From the NCBI GenBank assembly GCA_948678575.1, contig CAPPGO010000003.1, positions 1 to 64,000 on the forward strand: DNA of 64,000 nucleotides, in the 5' to 3' direction. Each line of letters begins with the position of its first letter. Position 1 is the first letter of the stretch. Origin of the DNA: an uncultured Clostridia bacterium (lineage in GTDB: Bacteria > Bacillota > Clostridia > TANB77 > CAG-508). A model generated the notes under the pieces. It was not told the origin of the DNA, did no database searches, and saw only the letters and a program-made list of their open reading frames with translations. The position numbers and the translations under genes were made by a program. Positions 8,107 to 16,903 of this stretch are shown here, piece after piece.

Positions 8107-9069
8107 ATGAGAAGAAGATTAGTATTTATAATAGATATTTTAATTCTAATATTAGTAGTTAATTTGCTAATATTTTTTGCCTCACCAGACATATCAAAAA
8201 AAGATACAGATAAGATACAAGTAATTACTACAATATTTCCAAACTATGATTTTGCTAAACAAATTGGTAAAGATAAAGTTGAAGTAAAATTATTGCTTAA
8301 ATCTGGTGTGGAAAGTCATACTTATGAACCTACTCCAAAAGATATGATAGATATGGAAAATTCTGATGTATTTGTTTATACAGGAAGTGAATTTGAACCA
8401 TGGGCAGAAAATATTTTAGAAAGTATAAATTCTGAAATTAAAATAGTTGATACATCTAAAAATGTAAAATTAATAAATAAGGAAGAGTTTGAAGAGCATT
8501 ATGAAAATGCTGAAATATTAGAAGAAAAACATGAAGAACATCATGATGAAAGTAGCTATGATAGTCATATTTGGTTAAATCCAGAAAATGCAATGATTAT
8601 GATTGATGAGATAGCATCTAATTTCTGCGAGATTGACCCCAAAAATGCTAAATATTATACAGATAATGCAAATGATTATAAAAAACAAATAATGGCTTTA
8701 AATTCAAAATATGAAGAAATGATAAAAAATTCTGCAAGAAAAGAAATAGCTTTTGCTGGTGATTTTTCATATTCATATTTTATAGAAAAGTATGGACTAA
8801 AATTTGTTAGTGTTTATAACAATTGTGGAGAGGGAGAAGATCCTAGCATTGCAAAAGTAAAATCAGTGATTGATTATATTAATAATCATAATTTACCAGT
8901 TGTATTTTATGAAGAGTTAAGTGAAGGTACAGTTGCTAAAATGATAGGAGATGAAACAACTGCAAAATCTATGATATTTTATACAATACATAATGGAAAT
9001 TTAGAAAAAGATACTTATGTAAGTTTAATGAGTGAAAATTTTGAAAATTTAAAAGAAGCTTTAAATTAA
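8107..9069 (+). CDS. znuA: Zinc/manganese ABC transporter substrate-binding protein
   Basis: This 320-aa protein is a cluster A-I metal-binding receptor. It has an N-terminal membrane helix (about 4-25) with no lipobox Cys, so it is probably membrane-tethered. The receptor domain starts IQVITTIFPNYDFAKQIG and has metal-site segments GVESHTYEPTP (His71) and DSHIWLNP (His154). A His/Glu-rich loop (about 131-147) between the two is typical of zinc rather than manganese receptors. It is followed by the ATPase and permease genes, and an operator-like palindrome lies in its promoter. Zinc specificity is inferred. Confidence 0.85.
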   Translation: MRRRLVFIIDILILILVVNLLIFFASPDISKKDTDKIQVITTIFPNYDFAKQIGKDKVEVKLLLKSGVESHTYEPTPKDMIDMENSDVFVYTGSEFEPWAENILESINSEIKIVDTSKNVKLINKEEFEEHYENAEILEEKHEEHHDESSYDSHIWLNPENAMIMIDEIASNFCEIDPKNAKYYTDNANDYKKQIMALNSKYEEMIKNSARKEIAFAGDFSYSYFIEKYGLKFVSVYNNCGEGEDPSIAKVKSVIDYINNHNLPVVFYEELSEGTVAKMIGDETTAKSMIFYTIHNGNLEKDTYVSLMSENFENLKEALN

Positions 9070-9084
9070 GAAAGGAAAAGAGTT

Positions 9085-9748
9085 TTGAGCATTTTAGAAG
9101 TTAAAAATTTAAAAGTTTTATATTCTAACCATGTTGCTATTGAAAATATAAATTTTAAAATAGAATCAGGAGAATATGTTTGTTTAATGGGGGAAAATGG
9201 TTCACGGAAAAAGTACATTAATTAAAACAATAGTAGGATTAATTAAACCAGAAGATGGTGAAGTAAAAATAAATATTCCATTAGATGAAGTTGCATATCT
9301 TTCACAAACTAATTTAAAAGATTTAGATTTTCCAGCAACAGCAAAAGAAGTTGTTATGCTAGGAAGACAAAAGCATAAAACTTTACCTTTTTATACTAAT
9401 AAAGATAAGGAAATTTATAAAGAGGTTATAAAACAGCTAAAAATAGAAGAAATACAAGATAAAAGAATTGGTGATTTATCTGGTGGACAGAAACAAAGAG
9501 TTCTTATTGCAAGAGCTTTAATAAAAAAACCAAAACTTTTGATTTTGGATGAACCAGCAACAGGTTTAGATTATAACATAACAAAAGAATTGTATGATAT
9601 ATTAGAAAAGCAAAATAAAGAAGAAAAAATGACAATTATTATGGCAACACATGATTTAGATGAAGTAGAACATATTAAACCTCGTATAATTTGTTTATCA
9701 AAAACAATAAAATATGATGGCGAAATAGAAGGGTGGAAAGGAATTTAA
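9085..9748 (+). CDS. znuC: Zinc-type ABC transporter ATP-binding protein, needs +1 frameshift at CGG
   Basis: Read with one +1 shift, this is a 220-aa ABC ATPase. It begins at TTG 9085 (SILEVKNLKVLYSNHVAIEN), with AAAGGA upstream. In the zero frame the Walker A reads GENGS-R(CGG)-KKYIN-stop. Skipping the C at 9205 gives GENGSGKSTLIKTI, a perfect Walker A. The remainder has a Q-loop (YLSQTN), the LSGGQKQR signature, Walker B LLILDEPATGLD and the H-loop ATHDLDE. No other defect is seen, so a decayed gene is unlikely. It lies between znuA and znuB and overlaps znuB by one base. Confidence 0.88.
9205..9207 (+). other. CGG +1 frameshift site in znuC
   Basis: The in-frame codon 41 is CGG, after TCA (Ser) and before AAA. 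A +1 shift reads GGA (Gly) of the Walker A motif. The distance from the TTG start is 120 bases, and the downstream frame is the one that carries the ABC signature. Confidence 0.85.
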
Positions 9749-10563
9749 TGCAAGATATAATTAGTTTATTATCATATCCATTTATACAAAGAGCGTTAAT
9801 TTGTGGAATTGCAGTGTCTTTTTCAGCTGCACTTATTGGAGTAATATTAGTTTTAAAAAATTATTCAATGATTGGACATGGACTTGGCGAAGTAGGTTTT
9901 GCAGCTTTATCACTTGCTATGGCACTTAACTTACCAGCACTTACAGTATCTATTCCAATTGTTATTATAGCATCGATAATAATAATGATTATAAGCCAGA
10001 AAAAAGGAGAACAGGGAGATGTAACAATAGCACTAGTTGCGAGTGGAGCTTTGGCAATAGGTGTTATAATTACAGCTTTTACAAGTGGTTTTGGCGCAGA
10101 TAGTTATAATTATATGTTTGGTAGTATATTAGCTATGACAACTAATGATGTTATTTTAAGCATAGTTCTTACTTTTTTATCAATAGGAATATATATAATT
10201 TTTTATAATAGATTATTTTTAATTACTTTTGATGAAAAATTTGCAAAGTCATCTGGAATTAATGTTACTGTATATCAATTCTTAATTGCACTTCTTACAG
10301 CTTTTATAGTAGTAATTGGTATGCGAATGATGGGAACACTTTTAATATCTAGTTTAATAGTTTTTCCAGCAATCATTGCAAAAAAAACTACTGTAAGTTT
10401 TAAGGGGTTAGTAATTATGTCTGGAATTATTTCGGTAGTATGTTTTATTTTAGGAATGATGATATCTTTCTTCCTAGATATGCCTACTGGTGCGGGAATT
10501 GTAGCAATATATTTGTTATTAATGTTAATTACAAATATAACAACAAAAATAGCAAAAATTTAA
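9748..10563 (+). CDS. znuB: Zinc-type ABC transporter permease
   Basis: The 271-aa protein has about eight hydrophobic segments and the ABC-3 family features IQRALICGIAVSFSAALIGV and GHGLGEVGFAALSLA. It forms the membrane channel of the metal importer with the receptor and ATPase encoded just upstream. The start is the ATG at 9748, which overlaps the znuC stop (TAATG) and has GGAAAGGA upstream. Confidence 0.9.
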   Translation: MQDIISLLSYPFIQRALICGIAVSFSAALIGVILVLKNYSMIGHGLGEVGFAALSLAMALNLPALTVSIPIVIIASIIIMIISQKKGEQGDVTIALVASGALAIGVIITAFTSGFGADSYNYMFGSILAMTTNDVILSIVLTFLSIGIYIIFYNRLFLITFDEKFAKSSGINVTVYQFLIALLTAFIVVIGMRMMGTLLISSLIVFPAIIAKKTTVSFKGLVIMSGIISVVCFILGMMISFFLDMPTGAGIVAIYLLLMLITNITTKIAKI

Positions 10564-10630
10564 CACAAATGAAATATTAAATCCTGCTATTTAATGATAT
10601 AATATTTAAGATTATTGAATGGAGAGGAAA

Positions 10631-12262
10631 ATGGTAGAAGAATATTTAAGAAAATTTGAACTTAATAATGCTGTTTTAGAAGACTTTGATAGCTTAATGG
10701 AAAAGCATTTGGACCAAATAGAAGAACTTATTATAAGTGAAATTGATCCAAAATCAAAACTTTTAAATATAATTGGGTTATGTATAAATGTAAAAACTCT
10801 TATAATTGAAGGCGACCAAAGAACAAATGTAAATGCTATTATTGCTAATATTTGTAAACCAGAATTACTCCAAAATTTAATTTTGGATAGTGTTAAAATA
10901 CCATCAAATTTCTCATTTAAAAAATTGACAAATTTAAAAATGATTTCATTAAATAATATTAGATTTTGTAGTGTTAGAAGTTGTTTAGATGAAATTATTA
11001 ATCCAGAAAAAATAGAAGCTTTGAATTTTGATCAAGTAGACTTTACTAAAAATTCTATTGAAATAGTTTCAAAATTTAAAAATCTAAAATATTTAAACTT
11101 AACAAAAGTATTAAATTGTAAATTAGATAATTTAGAATTTTTAGAAGAAATGCCAAAGCTAGAAAAAATAAATATAGAAGATAATGTATTAGATTTTAAA
11201 GAAATAAATAATTTAGTAAAGGGAACATTCCATAAAGAAATTACGGCAGAGTTGAATTCTGACAAAAAGAATATTGTTACAAACTCATTAGAAATAAAAG
11301 AAAATGGAAATGTTTCAATTACAGTAAATGGCGAAGATTTAGAACAACTTGTTGAGGCAATAGATTTATCAAAATTAAATAATATTTTAATAATAGATAC
11401 AGGAAATTGTGACTTAATTGATTATATAGACAGTTTGAGAAAAATTAAAGGAAAAATTACAATTGCAATAAAAGATATTTCTTGTATTAATGTAGAAGAA
11501 GCAGAAGAATTAAAAGAAGAATTAAATTTACAATATATAAATGTTATAGATTTTGATGGAGTTCTTCAATACGAAAAAAATAGATTTTGCTATAAAATAG
11601 ATACTTATATTAAAATTAGAACTGCAATAGATGAAATACTTGAAAATGTCGATAGAGAAGCTGATGAACTTTGTAAAGTTTTAGAAGTATATAAAATATT
11701 AGGTACAACTATTATGTATGATAATATTTTAGAAGATGAAATAAAAGATTATTCAGATGCTAACTTAGCAAAATCAAGTAATTTAGAAAATGGTTTGTTA
11801 GAAAAGAAATGTATAGACATAGGTTTTGCAGAAATATTTAAAAATGCTCTTTCAATTTTAGGAATTAATTCTAAAATGGTGAGAGGAAATTATGCAGGTA
11901 TATCAGAAGAACATGTTTGGAATCAAGTGCAAATATGCGGTAAATGGTATAATGCTGATATTGGATTAGATAGTAAAAAGATGTCAAATTCTAATAAATT
12001 CAAATCTAAACCAATATATTGTTTATTGAGTGATAAAGAATTTAGAAAAACACATACTCCAAATGCTGGAAATAACGAATATTGTCCAGAAAGTATTCAT
12101 CCAAAGATAATATCACATTATTTTAGAAATGAACCAGCAATAAAAGTATATATTAATAATTTTATGCAAAAAATAAAAGCGACATTATTATATAATAAGC
12201 AATTATTACTTCCAACTGGAAAACATGCAGAAGAGGTAAAGAAAGATAGAAATGAAGATTAA
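10631..12262 (+). CDS. Leucine-rich-repeat plus transglutaminase-like protein
   Basis: The 543-aa protein has two parts. Residues ~20-190 contain irregular leucine-rich repeats of the LKYLNLTKV and LKMISLNNIRF kind. Residues ~330-480 resemble a transglutaminase-like papain fold: CIDIGFAEIFKNALSILGI (candidate Cys), HVWNQVQICGKWYNAD (His and Asp in the usual spacing) and GLDS. Activity could be proteolytic, crosslinking or lost. There is no signal peptide, so it is probably cytoplasmic. The start ATG at 10631 follows GGAGAGG; an ATG 12 bases upstream precedes that site. It overlaps the next gene by 11 bases, and that gene is also LRR-like, suggesting a functional pair. Confidence 0.75.
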   Translation: MVEEYLRKFELNNAVLEDFDSLMEKHLDQIEELIISEIDPKSKLLNIIGLCINVKTLIIEGDQRTNVNAIIANICKPELLQNLILDSVKIPSNFSFKKLTNLKMISLNNIRFCSVRSCLDEIINPEKIEALNFDQVDFTKNSIEIVSKFKNLKYLNLTKVLNCKLDNLEFLEEMPKLEKINIEDNVLDFKEINNLVKGTFHKEITAELNSDKKNIVTNSLEIKENGNVSITVNGEDLEQLVEAIDLSKLNNILIIDTGNCDLIDYIDSLRKIKGKITIAIKDISCINVEEAEELKEELNLQYINVIDFDGVLQYEKNRFCYKIDTYIKIRTAIDEILENVDREADELCKVLEVYKILGTTIMYDNILEDEIKDYSDANLAKSSNLENGLLEKKCIDIGFAEIFKNALSILGINSKMVRGNYAGISEEHVWNQVQICGKWYNADIGLDSKKMSNSNKFKSKPIYCLLSDKEFRKTHTPNAGNNEYCPESIHPKIISHYFRNEPAIKVYINNFMQKIKATLLYNKQLLLPTGKHAEEVKKDRNED

Positions 12263-12839
12263 TTTTTTAAGTAATGATTTTGAAAATTATTTATTAAAAA
12301 AATTAAATGTTTCTGAACTTACAGAAGAAATTTTAAAAGAAGTAAAAGAAATCTCAATTAATGCCATTGGTAACAATGGCATTAAAAATAATTATGATTT
12401 TAGAGATTTTGAAAAATTAGAAAACTTAAAATTTGTCAGTTTACAAAATTTTGAGATAAATAATTATCAAACAAATGAAATGAATAGATGCAATAATTTA
12501 GAAGGTGTACAATTTTCTAATTGTATTATCAAATCAAAATCCAGACTTCAAGGAAATATACAAATTGTAACTTTTGATAATTGTAGAAAATTTCATTTCA
12601 AATATATTTCACTTTTGAAAAATTTAAAAGTAGTTAAATTTTCAAATATTAGATTTTTAAATTTGAAAAATATAGAAATACTTAAAAGTTTACAGAAAAT
12701 ATATTTTGAAAATGGAATAATTTTACATTTTAAGAATTTAGCATATTTGCAAAATTTGAATTATATTAGAATTACAAAATGTAGATGGAATAAATTACAT
12801 GAGAAATACTTAAATAATAATATAGAAATAGAAAAATAA
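12252..12839 (+). CDS. Leucine-rich-repeat-like protein
   Basis: The 195-aa protein consists almost entirely of irregular ~22-residue LRR-like units (LENLKFVSLQNFEINN, LKNLKVVKFSNIRFLNLKN and LQNLNYIRITKC). It has no signal peptide and no other domain. It overlaps the upstream LRR/transglutaminase-like gene by 11 bases and probably works with it. It is very AT-rich and rich in Asn, Lys and Ile. Confidence 0.7.
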   Translation: MKINFLSNDFENYLLKKLNVSELTEEILKEVKEISINAIGNNGIKNNYDFRDFEKLENLKFVSLQNFEINNYQTNEMNRCNNLEGVQFSNCIIKSKSRLQGNIQIVTFDNCRKFHFKYISLLKNLKVVKFSNIRFLNLKNIEILKSLQKIYFENGIILHFKNLAYLQNLNYIRITKCRWNKLHEKYLNNNIEIEK

Positions 12840-12859
12840 GTAAAGGAACAATTAAAATT

Positions 12860-13414
12860 ATGAAAGAAGAATTTATCAATTTATTAAAAACAGTAAAAAG
12901 AGATGGAATGGATGAACTATTAAATTTTTTAGAAAAAACAGATTTTTATAAAGCACCAGCTAGCACTAGATTTCATGGAGATTATGAAGGCGGATTAGTA
13001 GAACATAGTATGAAAGTGTATGAAATATTAGCAGAAAAAATAAAGCATACACCAATGAAATTTGAAGTTTCAGAGGATACTGTAAAAATAGTTGCTTTAC
13101 TTCATGATATTTGTAAAGCAAATTTTTATAAAGTAGATTATAGAAATGCTAAAAATGAATTAGGAGTATGGGAGAAAGTTCCATATTATACAATTGATGA
13201 TACCATACCTTATGGACATGGCGAAAAATCTGTTATGATGATTACAGAATATATGAAGTTAACAAGTGAAGAAAAATATGCTATAAGATGGCATATGGGA
13301 TTTACTGAACCAAAAGAGCAATATACAACTTTGGGATTAGCTTTTAAAAAATATCCATTAGCACTTTTAATGCATGAAGCAGATTTAGAAGCAACATATT
13401 TTTTCGATATTTAA
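12860..13414 (+). CDS. HD-domain hydrolase
   Basis: The 184-aa protein has an HD phosphohydrolase core. FHGDYEGGLVEHSMKVYEI supplies the first His, LLHDICKANFY the His-Asp pair, then come HGEKSVMMI, IRWHMG and a final MHEADLEA Asp. The metal-binding pattern is complete. Members of this family act on nucleotides or RNA ends; the substrate here is unknown. It precedes spoIIID, which may be coincidental. Confidence 0.8.
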   Translation: MKEEFINLLKTVKRDGMDELLNFLEKTDFYKAPASTRFHGDYEGGLVEHSMKVYEILAEKIKHTPMKFEVSEDTVKIVALLHDICKANFYKVDYRNAKNELGVWEKVPYYTIDDTIPYGHGEKSVMMITEYMKLTSEEKYAIRWHMGFTEPKEQYTTLGLAFKKYPLALLMHEADLEATYFFDI

Positions 13415-13531
13415 TTTTTGTACACGAACAATTAGGTGCAGACTGAACTCTATATGAAAATAATAATGTTCTATTACCCTCAATACGCGAATACAATTAA
13501 CAAAAAGTATTTGAGTATGGGGGTTTTATTT

Positions 13532-13822
13532 ATGAGAGAAAAGTCAATTGAAGAAAGAGCCGTCAAGCTTGCTGAATATATTATAGATTCAAAAGACACT
13601 GTTAGAGGTGCAGCAAAAAAATTTGGAATAAGTAAAAGCACAGTACATAAAGATATTGCTTTTAGACTTCTTCACATAAACAATAGTTTAGCTAAGGAGG
13701 TTAGAAAAGTGTTAGATGAGAATAAAGCTGAGAGACATATTAGAGGAGGTCAGGCAACAAAATTGAAATACGAAAAAGAGCATGAAAAAGAAATTTGTAA
13801 CAAACAAGAAATTAAATTGTAA
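13532..13822 (+). CDS. spoIIID: Sporulation transcriptional regulator SpoIIID
   Basis: The 96-aa protein matches SpoIIID in length and sequence: MREKSIEERAVKLAEYIID, a helix-turn-helix GAAKKFGISKSTVHKD, and a basic C-terminal tail. It is a mother-cell regulator acting between sigma-E and sigma-K. The start ATG at 13532 follows GGGGG. Upstream in-frame ATGs would add 32 residues that do not fit the family. Sporulation genes sipL and yunB follow 0.5-2 kb downstream. Confidence 0.93.
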   Translation: MREKSIEERAVKLAEYIIDSKDTVRGAAKKFGISKSTVHKDIAFRLLHINNSLAKEVRKVLDENKAERHIRGGQATKLKYEKEHEKEICNKQEIKL

Positions 13823-13903
13823 CGCAAATGATATATTGAAAGCTGAACACGCATAAGCATTGAAAATAGTGAATTACAGGCTTTTACAATCAGAATTAGG
13901 ATT

Positions 13904-13932
13904 TTGACAACATTACTAAACCGTGATATAAA
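13904..13932 (+). promoter_or_regulatory. Promoter of veg
   Basis: A strong consensus: TTGACA (13904-13909), 17 bases, TATAAA (13927-13932). Confidence 0.75.
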
Positions 13933-13980
13933 ATACTTATCAAAATAAGCAAATATATGAAGGATTAGTAGGTGATAATT

Positions 13981-14301
13981 ATGGGAATTTACAGGTCTGA
14001 AATAGCAGATTTAAGAAAAAATTTAGAAGATAACATAGGAAAAAAAATTATTGTAAAAGAATCACCAGGAAAAAGAAGTAAGCCACAAGAGAAAGTTGCA
14101 GTAATTGAAAATACTTATCCTAAGTATTTTAGAGTAAAATTTGAGGAGGTAGACAGGGTTGGTTCTTATAATTACACAGATTTATTTACAAAAACAGTAG
14201 AAGTAAAATTCTGTGATGGAGCACCAATAGCGCCAGTATTACAAAACCATGTCGAATTAAAAAAACACATAAAACAAGAAGCATATATGGAAAATTCCTA
14301 A
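13981..14301 (+). CDS. veg: Veg family protein
   Basis: The 106-aa protein matches the Firmicutes Veg family (DUF1021), with the SH3-like core IGKKIIVKESPGKRSKPQEK, AVIENTYPKYFRVKFEE and SYNYTDLFTKTVEV. Veg is known as a small, highly transcribed protein that influences biofilm gene expression in Bacillus. The promoter here is near consensus, in line with strong transcription. I chose the ATG at 13981. A GTG nine bases upstream overlaps the likely ribosome binding site. Confidence 0.88.
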   Translation: MGIYRSEIADLRKNLEDNIGKKIIVKESPGKRSKPQEKVAVIENTYPKYFRVKFEEVDRVGSYNYTDLFTKTVEVKFCDGAPIAPVLQNHVELKKHIKQEAYMENS

Positions 14302-14324
14302 TTTTAGGAATTTTTCTTTTTTTT
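14291..14324 (+). terminator. Rho-independent terminator of veg
   Basis: AAAATTCCTA and TAGGAATTTTT form a stem whose loop overlaps the veg stop codon. A T-rich run follows. Confidence 0.8.
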
Positions 14325-14374
14325 ATCCATATAAATAATATAACAAAGGAATATTTTTAAGGAGGATTGTTTAT

Positions 14375-15523
14375 ATGGAAAAACAAAAACTGAAAATAAA
14401 TCGCAAAGTAATGCAAAAAGAAAAGGAGTTTGAAGTAAAAGCAGATATAATAGTTCCAGATATAAAACCAGATATGGTTGCTATTAAAGATACTAATGCA
14501 AATTCATATATTTGCAAAGAAGAAATTACAAGAGGAAAAATGAGATTAGAAGGAAATGTTGATGGATATGTTACGTATTTATCAGAAAGTGGAGAAACAA
14601 GAAGTTTAGAAATTACATTAGATTATATAGAAAATATAGAAGATGATTTAATAGAAGAAACTTTTCAAGCAAAAGAAAAATTAGAATTAAAAAATATTGA
14701 AACAAAAATTTTAAATGAAAGAAAAATTTGTGTTACTGCTTCATTGGTTATGACAGTAGAATTTTTTGAAAAGAAAGAAGTAGAATTTATAAAAAATATC
14801 GAAGATGAAAAAATTCAAGTAAAAGAAGAAAATTGTAAAATTAAAAAAATCGTAGGCGAGGGAAAAGGCAATAGTGTTGTAAGAGAAAGCCTAGAAACAG
14901 AAAATCAAACTGCAATAACTGAAATTACAAAAGTTGATTTAGATGTTGCTAATATAGAAAATAAAGTAAGTTTTAATAAAGTTCTTTCAAAAGCTGACTT
15001 AAATGTAAAAATAACTTACCAAACAGAGGAATTAAAAGAAGAGAGTATAACATCAATTTACCCAGTTACAAGTTTTATTGATGTTGAAAATGTAAAAGAC
15101 AATTGTTTATGTGAAAGTGATTTTGTTTTAAGAAATATGCTATTTAAAGTTGATTCAGTGGTAAATAGTAAAATTACTTTTGAAGTAGATATGAGTGTTA
15201 ATTTAGAAGTATATGAGGAAGAAGAGATATCTATTATTCAAGATATGTATAGTTTAGATAAAGAATTAGAGCTTAAACAAAAAGAAGTTGAAATGTGTGT
15301 AAATGGTGAAGATAGGAAAATAAATTTTATTGAAGAAATTGAGGAAAAAGAATGTACAAAGAAAAATGAATATAGTATGGTAGTTTATTTTGTTAAACCA
15401 AGTGATACTGTTTGGAAAATTGCAAAAATGTTTAAAGTAACAATGGAATCTATTATACAAGCTAATAATTTGGAGAATCCAGATAAAATAAATGTTGGAG
15501 AGAAATTATATATTGTAAAATAG
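14375..15523 (+). CDS. SipL-like spore coat morphogenetic protein (DUF3794 + LysM)
   Basis: The 382-aa protein starts with DUF3794-type sequence (KADIIVPDIKPDMVAIKDTNAN, GNVDGYVTYLSESGETRSLE). A second related segment lies near residues 200-300, and it ends with a LysM domain (about 337-382: VKPSDTVWKIAKMFKV, IIQANNLENPDKINVGEKLYIV). This is the layout of clostridial SipL, which binds SpoIVA and anchors the coat. C. difficile SipL is longer, so this is a compact form. An AAGGAGG site precedes ATG. yunB follows after 12 bases, giving a two-gene sporulation unit. Confidence 0.82.
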   Translation: MEKQKLKINRKVMQKEKEFEVKADIIVPDIKPDMVAIKDTNANSYICKEEITRGKMRLEGNVDGYVTYLSESGETRSLEITLDYIENIEDDLIEETFQAKEKLELKNIETKILNERKICVTASLVMTVEFFEKKEVEFIKNIEDEKIQVKEENCKIKKIVGEGKGNSVVRESLETENQTAITEITKVDLDVANIENKVSFNKVLSKADLNVKITYQTEELKEESITSIYPVTSFIDVENVKDNCLCESDFVLRNMLFKVDSVVNSKITFEVDMSVNLEVYEEEEISIIQDMYSLDKELELKQKEVEMCVNGEDRKINFIEEIEEKECTKKNEYSMVVYFVKPSDTVWKIAKMFKVTMESIIQANNLENPDKINVGEKLYIVK

Positions 15524-15535
15524 AAGAGGAAAAAG

Positions 15536-16215
15536 ATGGAAAAAATATATTCAAGAAGAAGAATTAAAATTCCAAAGATAAATCTTTTTCAATGTATTAT
15601 TATATTAGTAATTATTATATTTTTAGGTTCAATTATTAGTTTTGTTTTGGCAGCATATCCTATTTTTGAATCATCATGTAAAAATCGAGCGTCTAGTATA
15701 GCAATAAATGTGTCATCCGAGGAAGTTAATAAAGTTATGAGTGATTATGAATATGAGGATTTGATTGATATTCAGAAAAATGAAGATGGAAGTATAACTA
15801 TGATAAAAGCTAGAATTGTTCCTATAAATGAAATGATTTCTAAAATAACTTCTAATATAAAAAATGAAATAGATAAGAAGGAACAGGTGCAAGTTGGAAT
15901 TAACTTAGGAGCAATTACAGGATTTTCAAAACTTTCTGCAATTGGTCCGAAGTTTAATATAAAAATGGAAGCATCTGGTCGGAGTAACAGCAAAACTTAA
16001 TTCCGAATTTACATCAGTTCGGAATTAATCAAACTTTACATAGAATATATTTAGATGTAAATACTAAGACTAGCATTCTAACACCTTTTAATGTAATCAG
16101 AAATAATTATGAAAGCAGAGTTTTACTTACAGAAAGCATTATAGTAGGTAAAGTTCCAGAAACTTATTACTATTATGATAATTTAAGTACAGGAGATTTA
16201 CTAGATGCAAATTAA
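15536..16215 (+). CDS. yunB: Sporulation protein YunB, needs two +1 frameshifts at CGG
   Basis: In the zero frame this stops after 154 codons. With a +1 shift at the CGG at 15980 and a second at the CGG at 16020 it becomes a 225-aa YunB: a basic N-terminus, a membrane helix (about 17-39), the domain GAITGFSKLSAIGPKFNIKM, then EASG-GVTAKLNSEFTSV-GINQTLHRIYLDVNT and a C-terminal VIVGKVPETYYYYD that is a YunB hallmark. Both restored residues are glycines that fit the family. YunB is a sigma-E-type membrane protein of unknown mechanism needed for sporulation in Bacillus. It follows the SipL-like gene. Confidence 0.88.
15980..15982 (+). other. CGG +1 frameshift site 1 in yunB
   Basis: The CGG is in frame (444 bases after the start), after GGT and before AGT. 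A +1 shift reads GGA (Gly), then GTA ACA GCA. Without the shift a TAA follows five codons later. Confidence 0.85.
16020..16022 (+). other. CGG +1 frameshift site 2 in yunB
   Basis: Thirteen codons after the first shift, GTT is followed by CGG in the new frame. A second +1 shift reads GGA ATT AAT, giving VGINQT of YunB. Without it the reading stops at AAT TAA. Confidence 0.85.
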
Positions 16216-16316
16216 ATTCACTAGGAGAGCATGAATTTTGACTAAAAGCCTATTTTGTGATATAAAATATGAGTAATAGATATTGTTGAAATATTATATA
16301 ATTTTTAAAAAAATGC
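16216..16316 (+). other. Intergenic, no clear feature
   Basis: This is a 100-base AT-rich stretch between yunB and the rplM promoter. I see no gene, no strong hairpin and no repeat copy. Confidence 0.5.
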
Positions 16317-16346
16317 TTGACTTTTCTAGATGGGTTGTATTATAAT
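16317..16346 (+). promoter_or_regulatory. Promoter of rplM-rpsI
   Basis: TTGACT (16317-16322), an 18-base spacer and TATAAT (16341-16346). The transcript would have a ~110-base leader. Confidence 0.65.
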
Positions 16347-16351
16347 AATAT

Positions 16352-16450
16352 AGCATTATATCGAAATATGTAAATTTGGTAAATTAAAGTTTCTCCCCGG
16401 TAACTTGAAATACTAAATTTGTATATATAAATAAAAATTAGGAATTTAGA
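16352..16450 (+). promoter_or_regulatory. Possible L13 leader upstream of rplM
   Basis: A ~100-base leader with a short TTAAAGTT/AACTTGAA-type pairing around TCTCCCCGGT (about 16386-16407) precedes rplM. Firmicutes often carry an autoregulatory L13 leader here. The pairing is weak by eye, so this is a suggestion only. Confidence 0.3.
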
Positions 16451-16463
16451 ATGGAGGATTACC

Positions 16464-16901
16464 ATGAACAATACTACATATAGCCCTAAAAAAGCTGAAA
16501 TTGAAAGAAAATGGTATATATTAGATGCAACAGATAAATCATTAGGTAGAGTTGCAACTGAAGCAGCTAAATTATTAAGAGGAAAACACAAACCAACTTA
16601 CTCAACAAATGTTGATACAGGTGATTTTGTAATTATAATAAATTGTAAAGATGCAGTTTTAACTGGACACAAATTAGATCAAAAAGTTTATAGACATCAT
16701 TCAGGATATATTGGAGGAATGAAAGAAGTTTCTGCCAGAGTAATGATGGAAAAAACTCCTGAAAAAGCTATGATGCATGCAGTTAAAGGAATGCTTCCTC
16801 ACAACAGATTAGGAAGAAAAATGATTAAAAAATTAAGAGTATATGCAGGAAGCGAACATGAAAATGCAGCTCAAAAACCAGAAGTTTGGGAGGTAAAATA
16901 A
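16464..16901 (+). CDS. rplM: 50S ribosomal protein L13
   Basis: The 145-aa protein has the L13 motifs KWYILDATDKSLGRVATEAA, LRGKHKPTYSTNVDTGDFV, KVYRHHSGYIGG and GMLPHNRLGRKM. GGAGG lies before ATG. rpsI follows immediately, the conserved bacterial pair. Confidence 0.97.
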   Translation: MNNTTYSPKKAEIERKWYILDATDKSLGRVATEAAKLLRGKHKPTYSTNVDTGDFVIIINCKDAVLTGHKLDQKVYRHHSGYIGGMKEVSARVMMEKTPEKAMMHAVKGMLPHNRLGRKMIKKLRVYAGSEHENAAQKPEVWEVK

Positions 16902-16903
16902 TT

